5,304 bases of DNA, taken from the NCBI GenBank assembly GCA_035527715.1, contig DATKZY010000068.1:1-5304 (forward strand), written 5' to 3'. Shown here one piece after another: positions 1-5,304 of the stretch. The notes below the pieces were generated by a model. It saw only the letters and a program-made list of their open reading frames with translations. It did no database searches and was not told where the DNA came from. The position numbers and the translations under genes were made by a program. The DNA is from DSUN01 sp035527715 (lineage in GTDB: Bacteria; Planctomycetota; PUPC01; DSUN01). Within the stretch, counting starts at the first letter, position 1. Each line of letters starts with the position of its first letter.

Positions 1-2
1 CC

Positions 3-140
3 TTACCCACGGCTCCCAAAGCATCGCCGTGGGCTTTACTCCGCCACGCCCTGCGGGCGTTGGGTCAGCTGCGGGATGGGGGGTGCCCGCGATAGTATCG
101 CGCAACTGGCTTTTCCGACCGAAGGAGATTACACGCACCC
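3..140 (+). repeat. Left arm of a 138-bp inverted repeat
   Basis: This segment is the reverse complement of 5167-5304 with one substitution: G at 78 faces A at 5229, where T would be expected on the left strand. Identity stops abruptly after 140. The arm contains three shorter inverted repeats: an 8-bp stem CCCACGGC/GCCGTGGG (6-13 with 26-33), a 6-bp stem ACGCCC/GGGCGT (46-51 with 55-60), and a 7-bp stem CGCGATA/TATCGCG around a single G (88-102). The arm is open in the frame starting at ATG 29, which runs on into the VOC gene. The other arm is open in the equivalent frame, so this is a property of the repeat and not evidence for a protein. Such hairpin-rich dispersed units resemble REP/MITE-type elements in style, but no family was recognised. 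Confidence 0.95.
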
Positions 141-154
141 CGTGGCCCTGCACC

Positions 155-183
155 TTGCGTTCGGCGGGCCGCCGTGGTATCCT
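155..183 (+). promoter_or_regulatory. Candidate sigma-70-type extended -10 promoter for the VOC gene
   Basis: TTGCGT (155-160) and TATCCT (178-183) are separated by 17 bp. A TG one base upstream of the -10 hexamer (175-176) gives an extended -10 arrangement. The predicted transcript would start near 190, about 50 nt before the GTG start. It lies just inside the left repeat arm, so transcription would not depend on the repeat. It was assigned by pattern only. Confidence 0.45.
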
Positions 184-225
184 CTGGGCCAAATGCGGCG
201 CCGAGCACACCACCCCGTCAGCGCG

Positions 226-232
226 AAAGGAG
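226..232 (+). promoter_or_regulatory. Ribosome binding site that fixes the GTG start of the VOC gene
   Basis: AAAGGAG lies 6 nt before the GTG at 239-241. This strong, well-spaced Shine-Dalgarno sequence favours GTG 239 over the upstream in-frame ATG at 29. That ATG lies inside the inverted repeat and has no comparable site. Confidence 0.8.
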
Positions 233-238
233 CCTGTC

Positions 239-556
239 GTGAGGAAGTTTCATCACATCGGCCTGGTGACACAGACGCCGAAGCCGGGCGAGAGCTACTT
301 CGAGTTGCTGAAGGTGTGGGGCACCAACCCCGACGCGGATCCGAACCGGATCGAGTGGGTGCGGTTCCGCGATGACAGCCCGCTGGCCAACACCCCCGTG
401 GCGAAGATGCCGCACACGTCGTGGGCGGTGGACGACCTGGAGGCCGAGCTGAAGGGCAAGGACGTGGTGGTGCCGCCCATCACCGCGGCCCCGGGCATTC
501 GCATCGCCTACTTCATGATGGACGGCGCGCTGGTGGAGTACCTCGAGGTCAAGTGA
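239..556 (+). CDS. Small VOC (glyoxalase/dioxygenase-fold) family protein
   Basis: This 105-aa protein starts at GTG (read as Met) behind a strong AAAGGAG. The N-terminus FHHIGLVT and the second half, with HTSWAVDDLEAEL and then ALVEYLEV, have the two-module beta-alpha-beta pattern of the vicinal oxygen chelate superfamily. Candidate metal ligands fall where the family places them: His6 and Glu39 in the first module, His59 and Glu100 in the second. VOC enzymes include glyoxalase I, methylmalonyl-CoA epimerase, extradiol dioxygenases and antibiotic-binding proteins, and the sequence does not say which reaction applies here. It is shorter than most family members (roughly 115-140 aa), so loops are minimal, but both modules look complete. 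There is no signal peptide, so it is probably cytoplasmic. An alternative start at 29 would add 70 residues translated mostly from the repeat and the promoter region, and is rejected. The fold is fairly certain; the specific function is unknown. Confidence 0.85.
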   Translation: MRKFHHIGLVTQTPKPGESYFELLKVWGTNPDADPNRIEWVRFRDDSPLANTPVAKMPHTSWAVDDLEAELKGKDVVVPPITAAPGIRIAYFMMDGALVEYLEVK

Positions 557-589
557 GCCCGCGGGGCCGGCCCGCCCGGCTGTGCGAGG

Positions 590-616
590 GGGCTGGAGGA
601 TGAGGGGCTCCAGCTC
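590..616 (+). terminator. Hairpin downstream of the VOC gene, possible terminator or 3' end stabiliser
   Basis: A 9-bp stem (590-598 with 608-616, one G-U pair, core GCTGGAG/CTCCAGC) encloses a 9-nt loop and begins about 33 nt after the VOC stop codon. No run of T follows. It is therefore not a classical intrinsic terminator, but it is well placed to end or protect the upstream transcript. Confidence 0.4.
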
Positions 617-633
617 GGCTAGGTTATCATTAT

Positions 634-789
634 ATGACGCTGCTAAGCGCCGTAATGGCAATGTGTTATGGCGTCGCCATGAAAAACTGCGTAGGAACGC
701 ATAGGACGCGTCCGGAGGGCCTCGTTGGGCTCCTGATACCTTTGGGCCTCCGGGCAAGCGGCCCGATGGGCGTAAGCGTAGTGAAATGA
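634..789 (+). other. Structured, compositionally distinct block with a 51-codon open frame (small protein, ncRNA or repeat copy)
   Basis: ATG 634 to TGA 787-789 encodes 51 residues starting MTLLSAVMAMCYGVAMKNC and ending SGPMGVSVVK. The upstream Shine-Dalgarno is weak (AGG at 621-623). About two thirds of its third codon positions are G/C, clearly lower than in the two flanking genes. The same stretch is full of potential hairpins: 648-655 with 666-673 (8 bp, one G-U), an alternative ATGGCG/CGCCAT at 668-680, TGCGT/ACGCA closing an AGGA loop at 688-701, CCGGAGG/CCTCCGG at 712-718 with 747-753, GCCC/GGGC at 761-771, and GCAAGC/GCTTGC at 754-759 with 793-798. The reverse strand is also open across 666-789. 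A translated peptide, a structured RNA or leader, and a copy of a dispersed repeat all fit. I do not recognise a known riboswitch or protein family. Confidence 0.4.
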
Positions 790-890
790 AGGGCTTGCGC
801 AAATGCCGCCCGGCGACCTCCCGCTCGCGCCGGAGGCCCCAAATCGCCTTCAAATGCGTCGGCTTTCCCAGACGACCCGTCCCACCCCCA

Positions 891-902
891 CACGCCGGCG
901 TG
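891..902. promoter_or_regulatory. Perfect 12-bp palindrome, possible operator
   Basis: CACGCCGGCGTG is a perfect palindrome lying 17 bp upstream of the proposed -35 element of the large gene, a location typical of activator or repressor sites. Short G/C palindromes also arise by chance in DNA of this composition, so the assignment is tentative. Confidence 0.2.
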
Positions 903-918
903 GCGAGGCCCTGCTCCG

Positions 919-948
919 CTGGCACCAGGGCGGCCGGGCACGTATAAT
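919..948 (+). promoter_or_regulatory. Candidate sigma-70-type promoter for the large secreted protein
   Basis: A consensus TATAAT (943-948) stands out in very GC-rich surroundings. CTGGCA (919-924, four of six matches to TTGACA) lies 18 bp upstream. The predicted start of transcription is near 955, leaving a leader of about 50 nt before the ATG at 1004. The same bases carry TGGCAC, similar to the -24 half of a sigma-54 site, but no good -12 partner follows. Confidence 0.5.
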
Positions 949-991
949 CCCCACAGCACGTTGCCAGCCAGTCTCGACCGCGCAGAGGGAA

Positions 992-997
992 AGGAAG
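992..997 (+). promoter_or_regulatory. Ribosome binding site that fixes the ATG start of the large protein
   Basis: AGGAAG lies within a purine-rich run (984-997), 6 nt before ATG 1004. It places the start directly ahead of a signal peptide. This rules out the longer in-frame start at 803, whose extra 67 residues are Arg/Pro-rich and would bury the export signal. Confidence 0.7.
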
Positions 998-1003
998 CGA
1001 AGC

Positions 1004-4000
1004 ATGCCAGGAGCAGTTCGGCCACGGGCCACGCTGGCGTACGCCGTCGTCATCGTGTGGGGCCTGGGCCAGGGGCTGACGCTGGCCGCGACGCTCGAGC
1101 TTCGGTTCCCGCTGGGGCGGGCGGCGTATCAGACGAATGAGACGATTGACCTCGCCGCCGTGCGCTCCGATGCCGCGGCGCTCGCGGCGGGCGAGCTGCG
1201 GCTCACCGTGACGGGCGACGACGGGAGCTCGCTCTCCTTCGCCTTCCCCGTCGAGGGGGCAGCCGTCCGCGACGGCCAGGCGCGCGCGACGGAGCACCTG
1301 CACCTCAACGCCCGGCTCCTGCGGCCCGGGAACTACACGGTCGAAGCCGCCTGCGACGGGGCGACCGCCCAGGGCAGGCTCGATGTCCACAGCCACCTGC
1401 GGAAATCGTCCTTCACCATCACCGACTGGTCGTGGCACGGGGAGACGGGCCGCCGCCTCCAGGTCATCGGCGAGGAGAGCATGGGCTACAACGTCACCTA
1501 CAAGCAGGCCAACGGCGACGAGTCGATCCGCGGCGGCCTCCGCTTCATGCGCGGCATGGTCCTCGGCGGCGCACACCAGCTCGACGCCAACCTGAAGAAC
1601 GACTGGTCGGACCCCTACGTGCTGCGCGAGGGACGGATTCGCGCGAGCCGCGAGGCAATGAAGGACCGCACCCAGCCCAACTGCATCGGCGTGCACTTCT
1701 ACGACGAGCCGGGCCTCACCTGGAACAAGCACCCCGAGACCGACGAGTTCGTGCCCTACAACATCGCCGCGCAGGACCGCGCGTGGAAGGGTGCCCGCGG
1801 CTCCGACGCCCCGCAGTACAACAAGGTGGCGCCCAACGACCCCGCCAGCGTCGAACGCTGGCGCGAGATGAACCGCTGGAAGCTCGGCTTCATGGAGGCC
1901 TGCTGGAAGCACGTCTCCTCGGGCGTGAACCTCGTGCGGCCCGACTGGCTGACCGCGACGCAGTCGCAATACGGCTGGGACGCCTTTTCGGACGGCTATT
2001 ACTTCAACATCGCGCGGTCGCTCCCCGTCATCAACGGGCACGGGTGGTACAGCGACGTCTACTGGCTGAACCTGGCCCCGCCGATGGCCTCGGAGTTCGG
2101 GCGGATGCGCGACTGGCACCGCCCCTGCTGGTACATGCCCACGTGGTGGCAGATGAACACCGCCCACACGCGGATGGAGCAGGCCATGTCGTTCATCCAG
2201 GGCCTCGAGGGGATGATGTGGCCGGGCAGCCCCGCCTGGGCGCCCTCGCAGGACAACGGGATGCCGGGCATCGTCGAGATGAACAGGCTGATGCTCCGCC
2301 TCGGCACCGTCTTCACCACGATGCCCGTGGACCGCAGCCCCGTGGCGCTCCTCTACTCGATCTCGCAGGGCATCGAGTCGCAGATCCGCAGCGGGATGAA
2401 GGACACCCGCTACTCCAACGGCCACATCCGCACGACCCTCGCCTTCTACGCCGCCAGCATGCGGAACCAGACGCCTCTCCTGCCCGTGGTCGAGGAGGAC
2501 ATCCTCGACGGCACCGTGGCTGCGAACCACAAGGCCATCATCCTGAGCAAGGTGGAATACCTGGATCCCAAGGTCATCCGTGCGCTGGAAGACTACGCGG
2601 CCGGCGGCGGCAAGGTGCTCCTCGACAACGAGTGCAAGGCAGAAATCAAGGGCGCCGAGAAGCTCGGACTCCAGATGGACTACGCCTACCACAACCAGCT
2701 CGAGGGCCGACACGGGCAGGAGGACTACACGACCCTCAACTTCATGAAAAACGTCGAGCAGTTGGCGAAGGACCTGCGGAAGAAGCTCGGCGCCCTCGGC
2801 ATCCAGCCCGTGTTCAACTGCGACAGCCTGGACATCCTGGGCCGCCGACAGGCGTATGGCGACATCGAGTACCTGTTCGCGGTCAACATGTCGCCCGACG
2901 CCGAGATGCACTGGAAGAACACCGTGCGGGGCACGGTGGCGACGATCGGTGTGCCCGACGACGGGCGGCCCCTCTACGACGCCATCCTGGGCGGCGAGGC
3001 CGCTGGCTTCGAGAGGAAAGGCAAGGAGCTGCGGGCCACGCTCCGCTTCGGCGTGGGGCAGATGCGTGCCTTCGCCCGCACGGCCCGGCCGATCGGCGGC
3101 GTGGCCGTCCTCCCGCCGGCCGTGACCCGCGACTACGTGGCGGATGCCCAGGCGCCGATGTTCGTCGAGGTCATCGCCACGCTCGTGGACGCCAAGGGCC
3201 AGCCCCTCGCCGGCTCGGCCCCGATGCAGGTGCGCCTCGTGGACCCCCTGGGCGACGCCCGCCACGACCTCTACCGCGCGACCGACCGCGGCCTCCTGCG
3301 CCTCCGCCTGCCCCTCGCCGCCAACGACCCCGAGGGCGAGTGGACCATCGAGGTCATTGACCTCCTCGCCGGCGCGAAGGGCACGGCCAGATTCGCGCTC
3401 GCGCAGCCGAGGAGCGCCGGCGCCGTGGCGGGGATGACTCACCGGGCCGTGATGTTCGGCGACGACTTCGACAAGACCGGCGGCTTCTTCCGCCGTCACC
3501 GCCGCGTGACGCTCCTCACCGGCTCCAGCGACTTCAATGCCCCCGCTGCCCAACGCCTCGCAGAGAACCTGAAGCTCTGGGGCGTCGAATGCGACATCCT
3601 GCCCGCCGCCGACGCCAAGAAAGACCCTCAGCCCGAATGGGCGAAGACGATCGGCTGCACCTGGAGCGACAGCTTCGCAGTGCCCGGCCCCTGCGTCCTC
3701 CTCGGCAGCCCCGACGACAATCCCATCCTCAAGTTCCTCACCGAGAAGTGCATGGCCGGCCTGATGCAGAAGCCGACGAACGTGCTGCCTTACATGCCCG
3801 CGAAGGATGTGTTCCCCGGCCGCGGCCGCGGCTTCGTGGCGTGGCAGATCGACTGCGTGGGGCACGGGGTGGAATCCCTCGCCTGCATCGCCTACGACGC
3901 CGAGGGGATGGCCGAGGCGGCCGGCACGCTTTTCGAGGCCGCCTCGAACCTGCGCCCGCTCACCGAGTGGGTCCTGCCCGCCAGCAGCCGCGTCGTGGCA

Positions 4001-5134
4001 GCCGCGAAGAAGCAGCAGACCACCCCGCCTGTCGAGGCCGCCTGGATCGCCCAGGTTCCCGACCGCGCCATCGGCATGGCCGCGTTGGGAGTCCCGCCTT
4101 CAGGCGGCCTTGCCATCGCCACCTTCGACGGCACCCTCACCGCCTTCGACGCCGCGGGCAAGAAGCTTTGGGAGAAGACGACCGAGCACAGCGGGGAGCA
4201 CATGGCCTTCGCCGCCTCGCCCGACGGCAGGACGCTCGTCGTGAGCGGCGGCTTCTGGCTCGCCGGCTTCGACGCCAGCGGCAAGGAACTGTTCGACAAG
4301 AAGGTGTTCCCCGACGACCGCCGCCAATTCGTCACCACCCTCGCCGTCGCGCCCGACGGCGAGACGATCTACGCGGGGACGGGCGACTCGTGCGTCATTG
4401 CCTTCGACCGCCGCGGCCGCCGCCGCTGGATCACCCAGGAGCCGAGCTGGGCCGAGTACACCAAGGCCGTCGAAGCCTTCAAGGCCGAGATGAGGGCGTG
4501 GGAGCGCAAGAAGGACCCCAACGCCCCCGACAAGCCGAAGCCGCCGAACCACCGCTGGCCCGACCCTTGCCGCCGCGTGGTGCTCTCGAGCGACGGCAAG
4601 ACCCTGCTCGCCGCGGCGTCGAAGGGCGCGCACCTCTACGACGCCGCGAAGGGCGAGTTCCTCGGCCCAATCGCCGGGGTGAACGGTGTCTACCCGATTC
4701 TGGCGGAGGCCGATGGCTTCCTCGCCCACGACGGGAAGAAGAGCGTCCAGCGGGTCTCCGTGGCCGACAGGAAGGTGGCCAAAGGCGTTGCGCTCCCCGC
4801 GGCCCAACTCGTCGCCCTCGTGAGAAGAGGCGATGGCTGGCTCCTCGGCACGGAGAGCGACGGCGCGGTTCGCCTCTTCTCCGCCTTGCCCGACAAGCTC
4901 GGCGAGGCCGTGTGGACAAGTGTCGCCGACACGCGCATCGTGAAAGAGGTCCATGCCGCAGGTGACACGACGGCCGTCGTCTACTGGGGCGGCACCGTGC
5001 GGGTGCTCGACGCGAAGGGCGGCGTGAAGGCCGAGACGCTTCTGCCCAACGACTGCTCGGCCACCGCGCTCGCCGGCGGCCGCCTCGTCGCCGCCCTCGC
5101 CGACGGCCGCGTGGTGGCGCTGAAGCTGGAATAG
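1004..5134 (+). CDS. Secreted multidomain protein: glycoside-hydrolase-like barrel, Ig-like domains and C-terminal PQQ-like beta-propeller
   Basis: This is a 1376-aa exported protein. Residues 1-29 form a signal peptide (Arg at 6 and 8, hydrophobic core from about 10 to 27, likely cleavage near LTLAA). Approximate order after that: beta-sandwich 30-130; a glycoside-hydrolase-like TIM barrel 131-440 with HFYDEPG (Asp234, Glu235 as catalytic acid candidate) and QGLEGMMWPG (Glu402 as possible second carboxylate); a Rossmann-like module 445-560 ending AAGGGKVLLD, resembling the GATase-like domain of GH42-type enzymes; a C-terminal beta module to about 695 (FGVGQMRAFAR); an Ig-like or macroglobulin-type domain 699-800; an alpha/beta domain 804-1003 with LLGSPDDNP; and a propeller 1013-1376 built from PQQ-like repeats such as GTLTAFDAAGKKLWEK and GTVRVLDAKGG. 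Residues 1147-1189 are a charged helical insertion in the propeller. It probably acts on or binds polysaccharide in the periplasm or outside the cell. Substrate and family number are unknown, and the catalytic residues are inferred from position. Confidence 0.92.
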   Translation: MPGAVRPRATLAYAVVIVWGLGQGLTLAATLELRFPLGRAAYQTNETIDLAAVRSDAAALAAGELRLTVTGDDGSSLSFAFPVEGAAVRDGQARATEHLHLNARLLRPGNYTVEAACDGATAQGRLDVHSHLRKSSFTITDWSWHGETGRRLQVIGEESMGYNVTYKQANGDESIRGGLRFMRGMVLGGAHQLDANLKNDWSDPYVLREGRIRASREAMKDRTQPNCIGVHFYDEPGLTWNKHPETDEFVPYNIAAQDRAWKGARGSDAPQYNKVAPNDPASVERWREMNRWKLGFMEACWKHVSSGVNLVRPDWLTATQSQYGWDAFSDGYYFNIARSLPVINGHGWYSDVYWLNLAPPMASEFGRMRDWHRPCWYMPTWWQMNTAHTRMEQAMSFIQGLEGMMWPGSPAWAPSQDNGMPGIVEMNRLMLRLGTVFTTMPVDRSPVALLYSISQGIESQIRSGMKDTRYSNGHIRTTLAFYAASMRNQTPLLPVVEEDILDGTVAANHKAIILSKVEYLDPKVIRALEDYAAGGGKVLLDNECKAEIKGAEKLGLQMDYAYHNQLEGRHGQEDYTTLNFMKNVEQLAKDLRKKLGALGIQPVFNCDSLDILGRRQAYGDIEYLFAVNMSPDAEMHWKNTVRGTVATIGVPDDGRPLYDAILGGEAAGFERKGKELRATLRFGVGQMRAFARTARPIGGVAVLPPAVTRDYVADAQAPMFVEVIATLVDAKGQPLAGSAPMQVRLVDPLGDARHDLYRATDRGLLRLRLPLAANDPEGEWTIEVIDLLAGAKGTARFALAQPRSAGAVAGMTHRAVMFGDDFDKTGGFFRRHRRVTLLTGSSDFNAPAAQRLAENLKLWGVECDILPAADAKKDPQPEWAKTIGCTWSDSFAVPGPCVLLGSPDDNPILKFLTEKCMAGLMQKPTNVLPYMPAKDVFPGRGRGFVAWQIDCVGHGVESLACIAYDAEGMAEAAGTLFEAASNLRPLTEWVLPASSRVVAAAKKQQTTPPVEAAWIAQVPDRAIGMAALGVPPSGGLAIATFDGTLTAFDAAGKKLWEKTTEHSGEHMAFAASPDGRTLVVSGGFWLAGFDASGKELFDKKVFPDDRRQFVTTLAVAPDGETIYAGTGDSCVIAFDRRGRRRWITQEPSWAEYTKAVEAFKAEMRAWERKKDPNAPDKPKPPNHRWPDPCRRVVLSSDGKTLLAAASKGAHLYDAAKGEFLGPIAGVNGVYPILAEADGFLAHDGKKSVQRVSVADRKVAKGVALPAAQLVALVRRGDGWLLGTESDGAVRLFSALPDKLGEAVWTSVADTRIVKEVHAAGDTTAVVYWGGTVRVLDAKGGVKAETLLPNDCSATALAGGRLVAALADGRVVALKLE

Positions 5135-5166
5135 ACCCTGCCCATCGGAATCGCTGCTTCTGCCGA

Positions 5167-5304
5167 GGGTGCGTGTAATCTCCTTCGGTCGGAAAAGCCA
5201 GTTGCGCGATACTATCGCGGGCACCCCCAATCCCGCAGCTGACCCAACGCCCGCAGGGCGTGGCGGAGTAAAGCCCACGGCGATGCTTTGGGAGCCGTGG
5301 GTAA
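5167..5304 (-). repeat. Right arm of the 138-bp inverted repeat
   Basis: Read on the - strand, this arm matches 3-140 at 137 of 138 positions. It starts 32 bp after the stop codon of the large gene and ends exactly at the window edge. It carries the same three hairpins: 5274-5281 with 5294-5301, 5247-5261, and 5205-5219. The outermost 8-bp stem could serve as a bidirectional transcription stop after the large gene, but no T-run is visible before the window ends. No target-site duplication can be judged, because nothing is visible outside this arm. Confidence 0.95.

Noticed and set aside
3..140. CRISPR repeat or plasmid origin
   Set aside because: There are only two copies in opposite orientation, more than 5 kb apart, with no spacers, iteron series, replication gene or cas gene.
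29..238. N-terminal extension of the VOC protein to ATG 29
   Set aside because: Most of the extension is translated from the inverted repeat and the promoter region. GTG 239 has a strong, well-spaced ribosome binding site and begins exactly at the conserved first strand of the fold.
920..934. Possible sigma-54 promoter (TGGCAC with a GC about 10 bases after the GG)
   Set aside because: The -12 half does not resemble TTGC, and the nearby TATAAT gives a better explanation.
803..1003. N-terminal extension of the large protein to ATG 803
   Set aside because: The added residues are Arg/Pro-rich and would hide the signal peptide. ATG 1004 has its own ribosome binding site and a promoter upstream.
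666..1025. - strand 119-codon open frame across the intergenic region
   Set aside because: It has no domain and no clear start signal, and it overlaps the promoter and start of the large gene. It partly reflects the structured block at 634-789, which is reported instead.
1432..3360. + strand open frame of 642 codons inside the large gene
   Set aside because: It is an Arg/Pro/His-rich out-of-frame shadow of the 1004-5134 gene. It has no domain signature, whereas the overlapped frame has coherent domains.
218..3865. Very long - strand open frame of 1215 codons antisense to the large gene and the VOC gene
   Set aside because: Its translation is a low-complexity mix of His, Arg, Val, Ala and Gly typical of the complement of GC-rich codons. 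It has no recognisable domain or supporting start signal, and it covers two well-supported + strand genes.
3589..4965. + strand open frame of 458 codons over the propeller
   Set aside because: It is Arg-rich with no motif, an out-of-frame shadow produced by high third-position GC.
4100..5278. - strand open frame of 392 codons starting in the right repeat arm
   Set aside because: Its N-terminus is the same repeat-derived sequence as in the left arm and the rest is antisense of the propeller. It is not a credible gene.

Overview
The window is a 5.3 kb stretch of GC-rich bacterial DNA. Codon third positions in the two main genes are strongly G/C, which is why long open frames also appear on the opposite strand. 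A large secreted protein joins a glycoside-hydrolase-like region to a PQQ-like beta-propeller. That design, together with an uncharacterised 'DEPG' barrel motif, is most reminiscent of Planctomycetota or related PVC-type, carbohydrate-degrading environmental bacteria. The taxonomic guess is an inference with moderate to low confidence.

Layout, left to right. Positions 3-140 hold one arm of a near-perfect 138-bp inverted repeat. Positions 141-238 hold a plausible extended -10 promoter and a ribosome binding site. Positions 239-556 encode a 105-aa VOC/glyoxalase-fold protein starting at GTG. The 447-base gap at 557-1003 is not empty. It has a strong hairpin just after the first gene, a distinctive less GC-rich structured block at 634-789 that also encodes a 51-residue open frame, a perfect 12-bp palindrome, and a TATAAT promoter. 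Positions 1004-5134 encode a 1376-aa exported multidomain protein. After a 32-bp gap, positions 5167-5304 hold the second arm of the inverted repeat.

Both convincing genes are on the + strand. Each has its own promoter candidate and ribosome binding site, so they need not form an operon. One encodes a small, probably cytoplasmic, metal-binding-fold protein. The other encodes a large exported protein that probably acts on, or binds, polysaccharide. No direct functional link between them can be shown.

The most notable structure is the inverted repeat pair. It begins two bases from the left edge and ends exactly at the right edge, and it frames everything else. No transposase, integrase or recombinase is present between the arms. 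The simplest reading is a multicopy repeat at which an assembly contig ended. A non-autonomous mobile unit or an invertible segment are alternatives that cannot be excluded from this window alone.
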